Origin: a virus
Length of the DNA: 21,533 nucleotides
Strand: one strand, 5' to 3'
Virus record (IMG/VR): IMGVR_UViG_3300013100_000034
Location: 1-21,533 of that record
Numbering within the stretch: position 1 is the first letter of the stretch; each line of letters begins with the position of its first letter. Shown piece after piece: positions 8,808 to 15,024 of the stretch. The notes under the pieces were generated by a model. It was given only the letters and a program-made list of their open reading frames with translations, was not told where the DNA came from and did not search any database. A program made the position numbers and the translations under genes.

Positions 8808-9578
8808 CTAGGCGTAGGTAATCTCGCTGTTCGCGTCACCAACCGAAGCGCCTGCGGGGTTCGTCACAACCACATCGTACACACCAGCCGGGAGAGCCGG
8901 AGCGATGAGAGTGATCTTGGTGTTGTCAACCACCGTGGCCTGCACAGTGACACCACCAACAGCAACTGCCGAGACCGAGCCGAACGCCGAACCAGTGACG
9001 GTAACGAGACCCCCACCAGCGGTGCCCGACGTGGTTGGCGAAACCGCAGTGACCGTAGGAGCCACGACAGTGCCGACAAAGGTGAAGCCGGTGTAGTTAC
9101 CCTGCGAGAGCAGCGGAGCCGTGAACTGAATCGGCCCGGAGTCGCCGCCGTCCACCGACCGGATGCGGTCATTGGCGAACAGGAAGCCTTCGATGGTGTC
9201 GCCGTCCACGAACGGGACAGTGGACTTCTTGCCGAGCCTGCGGTAGACCCAGAACCGAACGTCAGGATTCTTCAGGAACTCGAATGCCATATTGTAGACA
9301 GACGTAGCATCGGCGCTGTTCGCGTCACGAAACATCGTCAGTTCACCCTCGTAGTTATCGAAGAGGCGGGTCTGCACATTGCCGGTATCCACGATACTAG
9401 CCGTGTTGTCAGTGTCGGAGTCCGTAGGGTTGAGCGTGTAGCCCCGCGTGATAGCCTTGGAGACATCCACGGCGGGTGCGTTATTAAGTTCGGTTGTTGT
9501 CGGCGCTAGTGGGTTCTCCACTGCCGACTCAGGAACCAGAACAATCTTGGTGTTCGGGTTCAGCATCTTGGTAGCCAT
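8808..9578 (-). CDS. Major tail protein, copy 2, with C-terminal Ig-like TIG domain
   Basis: A 256-aa protein beginning at ATG 9578 with AAGGAG upstream, 12 bases after the end of its paralogue. Residues 1-168 align without gaps to the preceding gene at roughly three quarters identity. The 35-residue block 45-79 is identical, as are FRDANSADATSVYN and RSVDGGDSGPIQFT. The shared region is the tail tube domain. Residues about 174-256 form an added domain, starting PTVTAVSPTTSGTAGGG and ending in a VYDVVVTNPAG-type strand; this is the signature of the IPT/TIG Ig-like fold found on phage structural proteins. The domain would decorate the outside of the tail. Copy 2 could be a minor, decorated subunit mixed with copy 1, comparable to lambda gpV and the two SPP1 tail proteins. 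Confidence 0.9.
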   Translation of the reverse strand: MATKMLNPNTKIVLVPESAVENPLAPTTTELNNAPAVDVSKAITRGYTLNPTDSDTDNTASIVDTGNVQTRLFDNYEGELTMFRDANSADATSVYNMAFEFLKNPDVRFWVYRRLGKKSTVPFVDGDTIEGFLFANDRIRSVDGGDSGPIQFTAPLLSQGNYTGFTFVGTVVAPTVTAVSPTTSGTAGGGLVTVTGSAFGSVSAVAVGGVTVQATVVDNTKITLIAPALPAGVYDVVVTNPAGASVGDANSEITYA

Positions 9579-9590
9579 AGACTATACTCC

Positions 9591-10103
9591 TTACGCAACC
9601 ACGGGAACGTAGCCCGTGTAGTTGCCCTGAGAAAGCATCGGAACGGTGAACTGGATCGGGCCAGAGTCACCGCCGTCAACGCTGCGGGCACGGTCGTTCG
9701 AGAAGAGAAAGCCCTCAACGATGTCGTCCGCAGCGACAGGAACAGTTGACTTCTTGCCGAGGCGACGGAACACCCAGAAACGCTTGTCAACGTCCTTGAA
9801 GTAGTTGAATGCGAGGTTGTACACCGAAGTCGCGTCTGCACTGTTGGCATCGCGGAACATGGTGATTTCACCCTCATAGTTATCGAACAGTCGCGTCTGA
9901 ACGTTACCGGTGTCAACGATGCTGGCGGTGTTGTCAGTGTCGGAGTCGGTCGGGTTCAGTGTGTAGCCACGGGTGACCGCAAGCGAAATGTTGATGGCAG
10001 TAGGGCCGTTCAGCACAGCCGCGCTGGGCGCTGCGCCATCGGTCACATCAGCCTCAGGGACCACGATCAGTGTGGTGTTGGGGTTAAGCATCTTGGTAGG
10101 CAT
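9591..10103 (-). CDS. Major tail protein, copy 1 (tube domain only)
   Basis: A 170-aa protein starting at ATG 10103 behind GAAGGATGGGAAG. It is almost entirely the tube domain shared with the adjacent copy 2 and ends four to six residues after the homology stops, so it lacks the Ig-like domain. Placement after the tail terminator and before the chaperones matches the major tail (tube) protein, which polymerises around the tape measure. The two copies differ at many synonymous sites although the protein is conserved (for example the codons encoding RGYTLNPTDSD). The duplication is therefore old and both copies appear to be under selection. Confidence 0.9.
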   Translation of the reverse strand: MPTKMLNPNTTLIVVPEADVTDGAAPSAAVLNGPTAINISLAVTRGYTLNPTDSDTDNTASIVDTGNVQTRLFDNYEGEITMFRDANSADATSVYNLAFNYFKDVDKRFWVFRRLGKKSTVPVAADDIVEGFLFSNDRARSVDGGDSGPIQFTVPMLSQGNYTGYVPVVA

Positions 10104-10105
10104 TT

Positions 10106-10285
10106 TTACTTCCCATCCTTCGAGGAGTTAGTCTTAGTCGTCTTAGCGCGAGGCTTGACTGGGGTTGCGGGGGTTGAGGTAACGTCCTCCTCCACGCGAG
10201 TCATTCCGCCGAAACGGGCCGCGAAAGCGTCAGATACTCTCACGGTGCGGTCTGTGCCGTTAATTCTGTAAAGAGGCAGTTGCAT
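10106..10285 (-). CDS. Small basic-tailed protein of unknown function (59 aa)
   Basis: An ORF of 59 codons between the tail terminator and the first major tail gene, encoding a protein that begins MQLPLYRINGTDRTVRVSDAF and ends in a Lys/Thr-rich tail (KPRAKTTKTNSSKDGK). It fills most of an otherwise empty gap, ends two bases before the next start and keeps the operon direction, which supports it being real. No Shine-Dalgarno sequence precedes its ATG. Instead a promoter-like pair (TAGACA, TAAAAT) ends four bases before the ATG, consistent with a leaderless message. The last codons of the ORF contain the ribosome site of the major tail gene. I do not recognise a family; a small virion or tail-related protein is the likely context. 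Confidence 0.65.
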   Translation of the reverse strand: MQLPLYRINGTDRTVRVSDAFAARFGGMTRVEEDVTSTPATPVKPRAKTTKTNSSKDGK

Positions 10286-10289
10286 TACA

Positions 10290-10319
10290 ATTTTACCATA
10301 TCTACTTATAGTTTGTCTA
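10290..10319 (-). promoter_or_regulatory. Candidate internal promoter before the tail tube genes
   Basis: On the minus strand TAGACA (10319-10314) and TAAAAT (10295-10290) are separated by 18 bases; each matches 5 of 6 sigma-70-type consensus positions. The ATG of the 59-aa ORF begins 5 bases after the -10 box, where transcription would start, implying a leaderless message. The sequence is in an AT-rich gap between genes. Confidence 0.5.
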
Positions 10320-10320
10320 T

Positions 10321-10764
10321 TTAAGTCACTGCGTTAGTCAACGCGGTGAATACCATGCCTGTCGCAAACCGCACAGGCCATAGGTCGGACTCGGAGGCAG
10401 TCACCTTGTAGTCGCCACCAGCTAGCGATTCACTCAGTTCGCTCCAGCTTTCGTCAACGATGTACCCATCCAGCTTGTCGCGGGCCACGTCAGCCACACG
10501 TCGAGCATCACCGGGGCTTGCGCCCACGCACTCAACCGCGACAAGCGTGTTCTTGAGGTTGTCTCGGCTGCCCGTGATCCCCGCTGTGGTCGTAGTCGTC
10601 TGCGCCTTGCCCGAGAAGCTGACCAGCACGTAGGGGAGGTAGGTGTTGTTCTGGCGCGGTAGCTCGAAGCCAGCCGGTACGGTGGTGTCGAAGACGTTGG
10701 GGATGTCGGAGTCGCGCAGGTGCGCGAGGATTGCATCGTGTGCTTCTGTGAAGTTAAGCGACAT
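10321..10764 (-). CDS. Tail terminator / tail completion protein
   Basis: A 147-aa protein (MSLNFTEAHDAILAHL...). I choose ATG 10764 because AGGAT lies in front of it and it falls 2 bases after the preceding stop; a 157-aa reading from a start at 10794 would overlap the upstream gene and has no ribosome site. It is the fourth small gene after the capsid genes and directly precedes the tail tube region. This position and the size fit the tail terminator (lambda gpU-like), the ring that caps the tail tube before head joining. The N-terminal helix, the beta strand pattern LPYVLVSFSG and the later DNLKNTLVAVECVG agree with that fold. There is no catalytic motif. Function is assigned mainly from order. 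Confidence 0.75.
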   Translation of the reverse strand: MSLNFTEAHDAILAHLRDSDIPNVFDTTVPAGFELPRQNNTYLPYVLVSFSGKAQTTTTTAGITGSRDNLKNTLVAVECVGASPGDARRVADVARDKLDGYIVDESWSELSESLAGGDYKVTASESDLWPVRFATGMVFTALTNAVT

Positions 10765-10766
10765 TA

Positions 10767-11219
10767 TTAATATCCTAGTAGGTGCGGGAACCACTGCGTC
10801 TTCAGCATGCTCTGGTTCATCTGGTCAATAGCCTCTTGACGGGCAGTTGCATAGGCGAGCATCTGGGGGATTCCAGTTCGGGTACCCTCTTCCTGAAACA
10901 CCGTCCAGAGCGGCGTGTCCTCGGCAAAACCGAACTCACCCTGAATGCGCCCACGCCCATTAATCTCAGTGTTACTCATGATGGAGCCGATCATGTCACC
11001 ACTCAGCACACGGGGGCCACCCTTCTTGGTGGGGTTGATGCCACCGCTCAGGATAATCTCGCCCATGCGCCGGTCCGCATCCTTGGTGATAGCGCTGACC
11101 ATTTCCTCAGCCTTGCCGTCCAGTGCAGCTAGGTCGAGCGAGATTCGCTGGGCGTACTCTTCTGGTCCCTTGATCCAGTAGATAGCACCCTTGGAGGCGG
11201 TGGTACTACTCCGTGCCAT
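10767..11219 (-). CDS. Head-tail joining / HK97 gp10-like protein
   Basis: A 150-aa protein whose ATG overlaps the previous stop in TAATG. It carries the layout of HK97 gp10-like proteins: an N-terminal helix (EYAQRISLDLAALDGKAEEMVSAITKDADRRMGE), then a loop-rich section with GGPRVLSGDMIGSI. A central FAEDTPLWTVFQEEGTRTGIPQMLA segment follows, corresponding to the conserved 'YA.. .EfGT....P..f' pattern of this family (here the Y/W and EEGT parts are visible). These proteins act at the neck or in early tail assembly. The gene sits third in the four-gene connector cluster, its usual place. Confidence 0.8.
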   Translation of the reverse strand: MARSSTTASKGAIYWIKGPEEYAQRISLDLAALDGKAEEMVSAITKDADRRMGEIILSGGINPTKKGGPRVLSGDMIGSIMSNTEINGRGRIQGEFGFAEDTPLWTVFQEEGTRTGIPQMLAYATARQEAIDQMNQSMLKTQWFPHLLGY

Positions 11220-11704
11220 TAGCGCGTCCCAGCGTCACAGAGGAGGTTGTATACCCACGGCATATCGGACACCAGTGCGTTACGAACAACCATCGGCAAG
11301 CCGACCAGTCCTTGTGCGCCACTCACTTGCGTCTCCACAACCTTAACGATGAAGTCCTTGGCGAACGTCGGATCGTCGCCATAGGTAACGATCTTTCCCG
11401 CGCCATCAAGCACTGCGCCGACGTGGTTCTTGTTGATACCAAGCTGCACACGGACGGCGTGTGTCGCTGTCAGTTCGCCAGCAAAGTCACGATCCCTTGC
11501 GCGCCAGTCGATGTTTGGCTGCACACGGCCATGCCCGCGCCAGACAAGTGTTGTGGTGGTATCGGACATGCCGACGCCGGGGGTCCACTCGGCAAGCTGG
11601 CCGGTCGGGGCGTACACTTCGATAAGAGTTTCCTGTGTGCCCTGCAGTGCGGTACGTGGGTAGTACGCGAACAGCGGGTGGAATGCTCCGAAGTGGTTCA
11701 GCAT
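11219..11704 (-). CDS. Head closure (stopper-like) protein
   Basis: A 161-aa protein beginning MLNHFGAFHPLF. I choose ATG 11704, which shares a TAATG junction with the upstream stop and has a G-rich stretch before it; a TTG 12 bases upstream is possible but less likely. The position, second in the connector cluster between the adaptor and the gp10-like gene, fits the head closure or stopper protein (SPP1 gp16/HK97 gp7 role), which seals the portal channel after packaging. The sequence is beta-rich, with LVWRGHGRVQPN and DFIVKVVETQ stretches. No enzymatic motif is visible. Confidence 0.7.
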   Translation of the reverse strand: MLNHFGAFHPLFAYYPRTALQGTQETLIEVYAPTGQLAEWTPGVGMSDTTTTLVWRGHGRVQPNIDWRARDRDFAGELTATHAVRVQLGINKNHVGAVLDGAGKIVTYGDDPTFAKDFIVKVVETQVSGAQGLVGLPMVVRNALVSDMPWVYNLLCDAGTR

Positions 11705-12126
11705 TACAGCCCCCAAACAGGGGTCATGCGGTAGGGGACAATCGTGAACGTCTCCTCTTCGGTTAGCTCCCGGTCATCCTTGTTTGCACGGGCGATCAGG
11801 CTGTTGGCAGCCTGCAGCATGGCCTTCGCCACAGCGGGGCCATCGGTCTGCAGGTCGTCGGTGACAAGCTTCTTGAGGATCAAGTTCTCATTGTTCGCTG
11901 TAGCCACCAAAACGGCGGCAGCAGCGCGCCACAGGTCAGCCCTCGTCGGATCAGCGCCGGGTACCGAGACCTCATCATCGATAAACGACTGCAGCGCCTC
12001 ATCGGTCCACATGAACGAATCAGGTTCAAGCGGGTCCTTCGGGTTGGGCAGCGGCAGCACGTCAGGGATGTACTTGCGTACTCGCCCAACGGGGGAAGTA
12101 TAATCTACTGGAAAAACATCGGCCAT
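11704..12126 (-). CDS. Head-to-tail adaptor protein (gp6-like)
   Basis: A 140-aa, mostly helical acidic protein starting at ATG 12126 with AGGAC upstream. It opens the connector cluster, immediately after the capsid genes and a terminator-like hairpin. It has the pattern of HK97 gp6-like adaptors, which form the ring beneath the portal: a short N-terminus, then helices (WTDEALQSFIDDEV, ADLWRAAAAVLVATANNENL), then a C-terminal TIVPYRMTPVWGL. Its stop codon overlaps the ATG of the stopper-like gene. Confidence 0.75.
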   Translation of the reverse strand: MADVFPVDYTSPVGRVRKYIPDVLPLPNPKDPLEPDSFMWTDEALQSFIDDEVSVPGADPTRADLWRAAAAVLVATANNENLILKKLVTDDLQTDGPAVAKAMLQAANSLIARANKDDRELTEEETFTIVPYRMTPVWGL

Positions 12127-12145
12127 TATTATGTCCTAAAGTTAA

Positions 12146-12180
12146 AAGCCCCCCTCCTCCATGTAGGAGAAGGAGGGCTT
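12146..12180 (-). terminator. Intrinsic terminator after the capsid genes
   Basis: A 15-bp stem with two mismatches (left arm 12146-12160, right arm 12166-12180) and a 5-base loop lies between the 75-aa gene and the adaptor gene. On the minus strand it ends in GGGGGGCTTTT. Reading it on that strand would reduce transcription from the abundant capsid genes into the connector genes. The adaptor's ribosome site lies just downstream. Confidence 0.75.
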
Positions 12181-12194
12181 AGCGCAAAAATTAA

Positions 12195-12422
12195 TTAAGC
12201 TGCGAGAACACCGGCAGTGCGAAGCTTAGCCAGCAGAGCGTTGAAGTCAGCGACAAGTCCAGCAACATCAACCGCCGTGCTGTCAGCCTGTGCCTGCGCC
12301 CCGAGGGCCAGCCCATCGATGTGCACGCGGGTGGGAACGGCACCAAACTCAGGAACTACTGCCGTGTTATCAATCACGAGCGGGATAGCGTTAAGCCCCT
12401 GCCCAAAAATCTTATCTGCCAT
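12195..12422 (-). CDS. Small head fiber-like protein (75 aa)
   Basis: A 75-aa protein with a good ribosome site (AGGAAGG) directly downstream of the major capsid gene and flanked by hairpins on both sides. The N-terminal part (MADKIFGQGLNAIPLVID) is probably short beta strands. The C-terminus, VAGLVADFNALLAKLRTAGVL, matches the helical C-terminal pattern '..vadLvadfNaLLakLraaGl' seen at the end of many phage head fiber and decoration proteins and thought to promote oligomerisation. It is therefore most likely a minor capsid surface or fiber protein. Family membership is from pattern recognition only. Confidence 0.7.
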   Translation of the reverse strand: MADKIFGQGLNAIPLVIDNTAVVPEFGAVPTRVHIDGLALGAQAQADSTAVDVAGLVADFNALLAKLRTAGVLAA

Positions 12423-12442
12423 GATTGGCCTTCCTAATTAGA

Positions 12443-12472
12443 AGTGGGGCCACAGTAGTATGTGGCCCCACT
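12443..12472 (-). terminator. Perfect hairpin after the major capsid gene
   Basis: A perfect 12-bp stem (AGTGGGGCCACA with TGTGGCCCCACT) and 6-base loop start 5 bases after the capsid stop codon. No T tract follows on either strand (minus strand: TCTAATTAGG). It may be a weak or factor-dependent terminator, or a 3' stabilising or processing element for the capsid message. Confidence 0.5.
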
Positions 12473-12477
12473 AGCTA

Positions 12478-13635
12478 CTAAACAGTAGTCGGAGCAGCCT
12501 GACCGCTCGAACCCACGGTTCCGATGCCGCCGTTAAGCGCAACACCACCGTAGATGTGACGGATACGCAGTTCCCAAGTGTCGTTCAGGAACGAACCCTG
12601 CCGCGTCGGGACAGCGCCACCACCAAGGTAGAGGCCGGTCTCATTGTGGACGCGAAGCTCAGGGCGGTCGTAACCAGTCAGGAAGCCGAGGCCAAGCGAC
12701 GTGCGCGCACCCTCGCCACCGAACGGAACAACGTACCACGAGGTAGCGCCGTGGACGGGGTCAATAACCTCAAGCCACGGGTTCTCGATAACCTCAAAAG
12801 CGTGACCGAACGTGAACGTCTCGGTGTACTGCAGGTTGCCATCGGTGACGACAAAGGTCTTCGGACCGTTGACAATCTCCTGCACATCAGCGTAAGCGGA
12901 GCTAGAGACGACGACTGCGAACTTGTTGAAGCGCACAGGGCGGTTCGAGTTCGGGCCAGCCTTGTAGCTGTTAGCCTGATTGAGCGCGGCCTTCAGGGTG
13001 TCGCGGGTAAGCGCAGCCTGACCATCCGTGTTGGTGCCGAACTTGAGAAGGTTCTTGTTCGCGGCGTTGAAGTAGGCGGGGTTAGGGCCGTCGCCAGCAG
13101 TCAGAAGCTCAGTGACTTCGATGTCCTCGGAGTCAAGGGCCGTGCGGAGCAGGTAGTCAGGGAGGTCATCGACAATGCCCCACTGGTCGTTAACAATCGC
13201 CTCGAAAGTGAACGGCACACGGGCACCGGACTTGCGAATGGAAAGCTGCTCTTCGCTGGAGTACAGCTTGAACGCGGTAGGGTACTCGGTACCCTCAGGA
13301 ACGTTAGGAAGCGCGCCGGGAACAGTCTTCTTACCACCATTGGTAGCAAGAATGTTGTCGAACGCTGCGTCATCCCAGCCAAGCTCGATGAACGACTGCG
13401 GGAGGAAGTTCGGAACGGTGACCTTCTTGGCAATCTTCTGCCAGAAGCGGTTCTCCACAAGAGCGTACTTAGCCTGAAGCTGAGCGTTCTTGATGTCGGT
13501 GAACACCGATGGGAAGTCGCTGGTGGAGATAGACTCCTTCAGTCGAGCCTGTGCGGTGTAGTTGCCCTTCGACGCAGCGGCAAGCCAGTCGGTAATCTCG
13601 TCTACGCGACGGTCATATTCTGCCTGAGTGTACAA
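12478..13635 (-). CDS. Major capsid protein (TTG start)
   Basis: A 385-aa protein in the major capsid position, after the protease/scaffold and decoration genes. It is the most strongly biased virion gene toward favoured G/C-ending codons. Its features fit the HK97-fold capsid: an N-terminal helical arm, then a long acidic helix (IVDDLPDYLLRTALDSEDIEVTELLT), a P-domain-like segment (NRPVRFNKFAVVVSSSAYADVQEI) and a C-terminal GLGFLTGYDRPELRVHNETG. The only usable start is TTG 13635: the in-frame stop TAA lies at 13653-13651, no other start codon intervenes, and the remaining 384 residues contain no Met. GGAG at 13646-13643 is 7 bases upstream, overlapping the end of the decoration gene. The start is thus well supported but unusual for a protein made in such amounts. 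Confidence 0.9.
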   Translation of the reverse strand: MYTQAEYDRRVDEITDWLAAASKGNYTAQARLKESISTSDFPSVFTDIKNAQLQAKYALVENRFWQKIAKKVTVPNFLPQSFIELGWDDAAFDNILATNGGKKTVPGALPNVPEGTEYPTAFKLYSSEEQLSIRKSGARVPFTFEAIVNDQWGIVDDLPDYLLRTALDSEDIEVTELLTAGDGPNPAYFNAANKNLLKFGTNTDGQAALTRDTLKAALNQANSYKAGPNSNRPVRFNKFAVVVSSSAYADVQEIVNGPKTFVVTDGNLQYTETFTFGHAFEVIENPWLEVIDPVHGATSWYVVPFGGEGARTSLGLGFLTGYDRPELRVHNETGLYLGGGAVPTRQGSFLNDTWELRIRHIYGGVALNGGIGTVGSSGQAAPTTV

Positions 13636-13637
13636 AC

Positions 13638-14021
13638 CTAGGCTCCAATCTTAACGATAACTGAACCGGCACCAGCGGCGACCGGCTTTGGCTCGTGAGT
13701 CACGATGCCGAAACGCTTACCAGTGTTGGTCTTGCTGACCGCGCTGGTGGCTGGGTCAATATAGACCACATCGCCAACTGCGTATGCCGTGCCTGCGGCA
13801 ACCGGCACGCGGAACCCGCCCACGAGAGCAACAGAGGCCCACCCCGGCTGGTTTCCCACGCCGTTATCCTTGCCATCCGGCGTCGGAGTGGTGGCGCTGC
13901 CAGACCCAGTGATGCAGATGCCCACAAGATCGCCTACAGCGAACGGGTCACCAGCGGACTTCTCCAGTCCCACATTGACGCTGATGTAGTCATCAGCCTT
14001 GAAAAGTGCATTAATTGCCAT
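13638..14021 (-). CDS. Capsid decoration protein (DUF2190-like)
   Basis: A 127-aa protein with AAGGAG before its ATG, between the protease/scaffold gene and the capsid gene. The layout matches the DUF2190 family of capsid stabilising or decoration proteins: an opening beta segment, FAVGDLVGICITGSG, then GGFRVPVAAGTAYAVGDVVYIDP and a closing SVIVKIGA. In these the two 'vGD.V' strands form a beta barrel that sits on the capsid surface. Its last codons include the ribosome site used by the TTG-started capsid gene, so the two are likely coupled. Confidence 0.8.
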   Translation of the reverse strand: MAINALFKADDYISVNVGLEKSAGDPFAVGDLVGICITGSGSATTPTPDGKDNGVGNQPGWASVALVGGFRVPVAAGTAYAVGDVVYIDPATSAVSKTNTGKRFGIVTHEPKPVAAGAGSVIVKIGA

Positions 14022-14032
14022 TAGTAGACTCC

Positions 14033-14974
14033 TTAGCCCAGAACCTCAACCGAGCGAGCAAGTCCCGTAGGCTTACCAGCGCTCTCATTAATAACCACAG
14101 TGCCAGACTCGCCGTTGGTGGCGATGAACGCCTCACGCAGAGCGATCTGCTCCTGCACAGCGGCCTCAAGATCGGCACCCTCAGAGAGAGCGGCAACGAT
14201 CTTGCCAGCGGAAGCGGCAGGTAGGTTGTTGACACGAAGAGCCTCAACGACAGCAGCATGGTCAATCTCGACCTTAGGCGCGTCTTCCTCTTCACTTTCC
14301 ACGACGGGCGCTGCCTCAACCACAGGCGCAGCCGCGACAAGCGACTCAGCGAGGGCGGCAGGAATCCCGGCGATAGCTTCGGTAAGCGCCTTGGACAGGG
14401 CCTCGAAGTCTTCCTTAGTTACGTCAGTCACAGACTGCGTTCCTTCCTTGTTAGTTTCAACTGGTACTCCCGCTGGGTCGCGGTCGGACTCTAGAATGCT
14501 GGTAAGTTTGCCGCCAGCACCGGCCTTGGTGACAACATCCACGCTGTCAGCAGCCAGAAGAGCGATCAGCACAGGGCCGTAGCGCCCGTCCATTTCCGCG
14601 TCCTCAGTCAGCCCATGAGCGCGAACCGAAAGTCCCACATCTTCGTGCTTCTCATTAATCTGAGCAACGAAAGAGTCGTAGAATTCCACGTCTGCGTAAA
14701 GGCCATCGCCCTCAAACACAGCTTCGGAAATAAGTTTCCCAACCATATCCTGCACAGCGCGCTCAGGGCGCTCCCACTGCTCGGACTCGGTGGGGTGATT
14801 TAGGTACATAGGGAGGCCAGCGGCAAACACTCGACCGCCGTCTCGTTCTAGAACTTCCTTAGGGTAATACGCGGATGACCCCCAGCGGTCAGCCTCGATA
14901 ATTCGAGCGCGCCACCGCTTGCCTGAGAGTACATGGCTACCGCCAAGACTCTCTACGAGTTGCATCTGCGTCAT
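14033..14974 (-). CDS. Prohead maturation protease with scaffold-like C-terminal half
   Basis: A 313-aa protein starting at ATG 14974 with GAAGGGAA upstream. Residues about 20-165 resemble phage capsid maturation proteases: WRARIIEADRWG at 21-32, GLPMYLNHPTESE with His60, and EDVGLSVRAHG with Ser116 and His120, followed by SVDVVTKAGAGG. His60 and Ser116 are plausible catalytic residues of a herpesvirus-type serine protease, but I have not confirmed a triad. Residues about 185-313 are acidic and Ala-rich (EAIAGIPAALAESLVAAAPVVE, EEEDAPKVE) and probably act as a delta/scaffold domain that directs capsid assembly and is later removed. It lies between portal and decoration genes, as is usual. Confidence 0.82.
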   Translation of the reverse strand: MTQMQLVESLGGSHVLSGKRWRARIIEADRWGSSAYYPKEVLERDGGRVFAAGLPMYLNHPTESEQWERPERAVQDMVGKLISEAVFEGDGLYADVEFYDSFVAQINEKHEDVGLSVRAHGLTEDAEMDGRYGPVLIALLAADSVDVVTKAGAGGKLTSILESDRDPAGVPVETNKEGTQSVTDVTKEDFEALSKALTEAIAGIPAALAESLVAAAPVVEAAPVVESEEEDAPKVEIDHAAVVEALRVNNLPAASAGKIVAALSEGADLEAAVQEQIALREAFIATNGESGTVVINESAGKPTGLARSVEVLG

Positions 14975-14992
14975 TCAATTCCCTTCTGGTAT

Positions 14993-15021
14993 ATCTTAGC
15001 ATATAATTTTATTTCCCGCAA
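14993..15021 (-). promoter_or_regulatory. Weak candidate promoter before the capsid genes
   Basis: In the 50-base AT-rich gap after the portal gene, TTGCGG (15021-15016) and TAAGAT (14998-14993) are 17 bases apart on the minus strand, matching 3 and 4 of 6 consensus positions. A start about 7 bases further would leave a short leader containing the GAAGGGAA ribosome site. The score is low; it may be chance in AT-rich sequence. Confidence 0.25.
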
Positions 15022-15024
15022 ACC

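Noticed and set aside
10764-10794. A longer 157-aa form of the tail terminator
   Set aside because: It would begin within the preceding gene with no ribosome site; ATG 10764 has AGGAT in front and follows the stop by 2 bases.
11704-11716. A TTG start adding four residues to the stopper-like protein
   Set aside because: The ATG in the TAATG junction is the pattern seen at other tight gene borders here; the TTG has no clear ribosome site.
12556-13641. A 361-codon plus-strand ORF antisense to the major capsid gene
   Set aside because: It is the mirror of a highly codon-biased gene, has no ribosome site, and the product is a low-complexity Val/Arg/Glu-rich sequence. The minus-strand capsid gene explains it.
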